Assembly (NCBI GenBank): GCA_031288955.1
Contig: JAITQJ010000147.1
Span: 1 to 13,003 of the forward strand
Direction of reading: 5' to 3'
Source of the DNA: Planctomycetaceae bacterium
Lineage (GTDB): Bacteria > Planctomycetota > Planctomycetia > Pirellulales > Thermoguttaceae
DNA: 13,003 bases
Shown here: positions 12,595 to 13,003 of the stretch, one piece after another
How the letters are laid out: the number at the start of each line of letters is the position of its first letter
Numbering within the stretch: the first letter of the stretch is position 1
Position numbers and translations under genes: made by a program
The notes under the pieces: generated by a model
What the model saw: the letters and a program-made list of their open reading frames with translations, nothing else
Told to the model about the DNA's origin: nothing
Database searches by the model: none

Positions 12595-12618
12595 CCGCAA
12601 TCTTACGATTGCGGCTCT
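12595..12618 (-). repeat. AGAGC-headed hairpin, GTAA loop (copy 2)
   Basis: On the minus strand AGAGC (12618-12614) leads into CCGCAATC, loop GTAA, GATTGCGG (stem 12614-12607 with 12602-12595), then TTTT. Head (TTCAGAGCCGC) and loop match the element at 2322-2345 while two stem pairs have changed together. The T-run could make it a terminator for minus-strand transcription coming from the IS side. Confidence 0.85.
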
Positions 12619-12630
12619 GAACTTTATTCT

Positions 12631-12665
12631 AATTGAAAATTGAAAATGGACAATGGAAAATTGGT
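12631..12665 (+). repeat. Five degenerate heptamer repeats (AATTGAA type)
   Basis: Five 7-bp units run in tandem: AATTGAA, AATTGAA, AATGGAC, AATGGAA, AATTGGT. This resembles the short tandem heptamers seen between genes in cyanobacteria and other bacteria. It borders the IS-like region. Confidence 0.8.
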
Positions 12666-13003
12666 ATTGCTTAATTTCGTATAGATATAAGTGTTTTTGT
12701 ATTGCGGAATCAACACAAACCGGCTATACTGTTCCTTATCGCAAATTGTTTTTTCGGCATCAATAGGAGGCGGCGGCAATGGATTGTCCAAGATGTGGAA
12801 GCACGGAACATACCAAAAACGGAATTGTCAAAGGACGGCTAAAGATATAGATGCAAAAATTGCCGATATAACTATACGGTCACACAAAAAACATACAAAA
12901 ACACGGAAGAAATAAAAAACACCGCCCTTGAAATCTATCTCGAAGGAGTGGGATTTCGCGGCATTGGACGCATACTAAAAGTTCATCATACAACCGTTTT
13001 GAA
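12666..13003 (+). mobile_element. Left part of an IS1-like insertion sequence (cut by the window edge)
   Basis: The region contains a broken InsA-like reading frame with its own candidate promoter (TTGCGG at 12702-12707 and TATACT at 12725-12730, 17-bp spacer). The left terminal inverted repeat cannot be fixed because the right end is outside the window, so the left boundary is only set after the heptamer repeat. Confidence 0.5.
12779..13003 (+). pseudogene. IS1-family InsA-like transposase N-terminus, frameshifted
   Basis: An AGGAGG Shine-Dalgarno (12765-12770) precedes an ATG at 12779. The frame encodes MDCPRCGSTEHTKNGIVKGR and then meets a TAG at 12848-12850. Dropping one base near 12840 (CTAAAGA to CAAAGA) restores QRYRCKNCRYNYTV, which completes a zinc-ribbon with two CxxC pairs. 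It continues with a helix-turn-helix, ALEIYLEGVGFRGIGRIL then KVHHTTVL, up to the window edge. This is the InsA layout of IS1-like elements, where InsA binds the ends and is joined to the catalytic InsB by frameshifting further downstream. The shift seen here falls inside the zinc-ribbon, far from the usual programmed site, so it is more likely a disabling mutation or a sequencing error. Confidence 0.75.

Noticed and set aside
12691..12915. Separate 74-codon gene overlapping the InsA frame
   Set aside because: Its translation has no InsA zinc-ribbon or helix-turn-helix, and it begins upstream of the strong AGGAGG site that serves the InsA start.

Overview
The window reads as a stretch of bacterial chromosome, most likely from a member of the Planctomycetota. 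This rests on inference from several features: a secreted sialate O-acetylesterase-type hydrolase with an extra C-terminal domain, an APS kinase with a ~17-residue insertion after its DGDNVRHGLN motif, a secreted helical protein with LTxEQ motifs, mostly single-gene units, and few clear Shine-Dalgarno sites. No taxonomic search could be run, so the assignment is moderate. No tRNA, rRNA, CRISPR array or phage gene was seen.

Layout, left to right. 1-289 is the C-terminus of an FGGY sugar kinase (+), ending inside a triple 15-bp repeat. 348-1316 is tryptophanyl-tRNA synthetase (-). 1457-2215 is a class I methyltransferase (+), possibly BtaB-like (betaine-lipid synthesis). It converges on dnaK (2387-4303, -) across a hairpin-rich gap. 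A divergent spacer separates dnaK from cysC (4529-5176, +), which is followed by an RND-type periplasmic adaptor lipoprotein (5330-6709, +) with no pump beside it. A lone NfnA/SudB-type flavoprotein subunit (6736-7566, -) comes next, then the esterase (7772-10063, +) and a secreted helical protein of unknown function (10163-11110, +), probably one transcription unit. aroA (11208-12536, -) converges on them. The right edge (from about 12666) is the start of an IS1-like insertion sequence whose InsA frame is broken by one extra base.

The genes do not form one pathway. They are housekeeping genes (trpS, dnaK, aroA, cysC) mixed with accessory enzymes whose usual partners (BtaA, RND pump, NfnB) are missing from the window.

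The most interesting signal lies in the intergenic DNA. At least four, probably five, short perfect hairpins begin with AGAGC, have a small loop (GTAA, TAT or a TATAAG-like sequence) and have different stem sequences. Two of them (2322-2345 +, and 12595-12618 -) share the same 11-base head and the same GTAA loop, while their stems differ at two base pairs by compensatory changes. This points to selection on structure or to a dispersed, transposition-derived hairpin repeat. Other regulatory candidates are a 14-bp palindrome in the aroA promoter, a 7-bp inverted repeat in the dnaK leader, and an inverted repeat around a -10 box before the adaptor gene.
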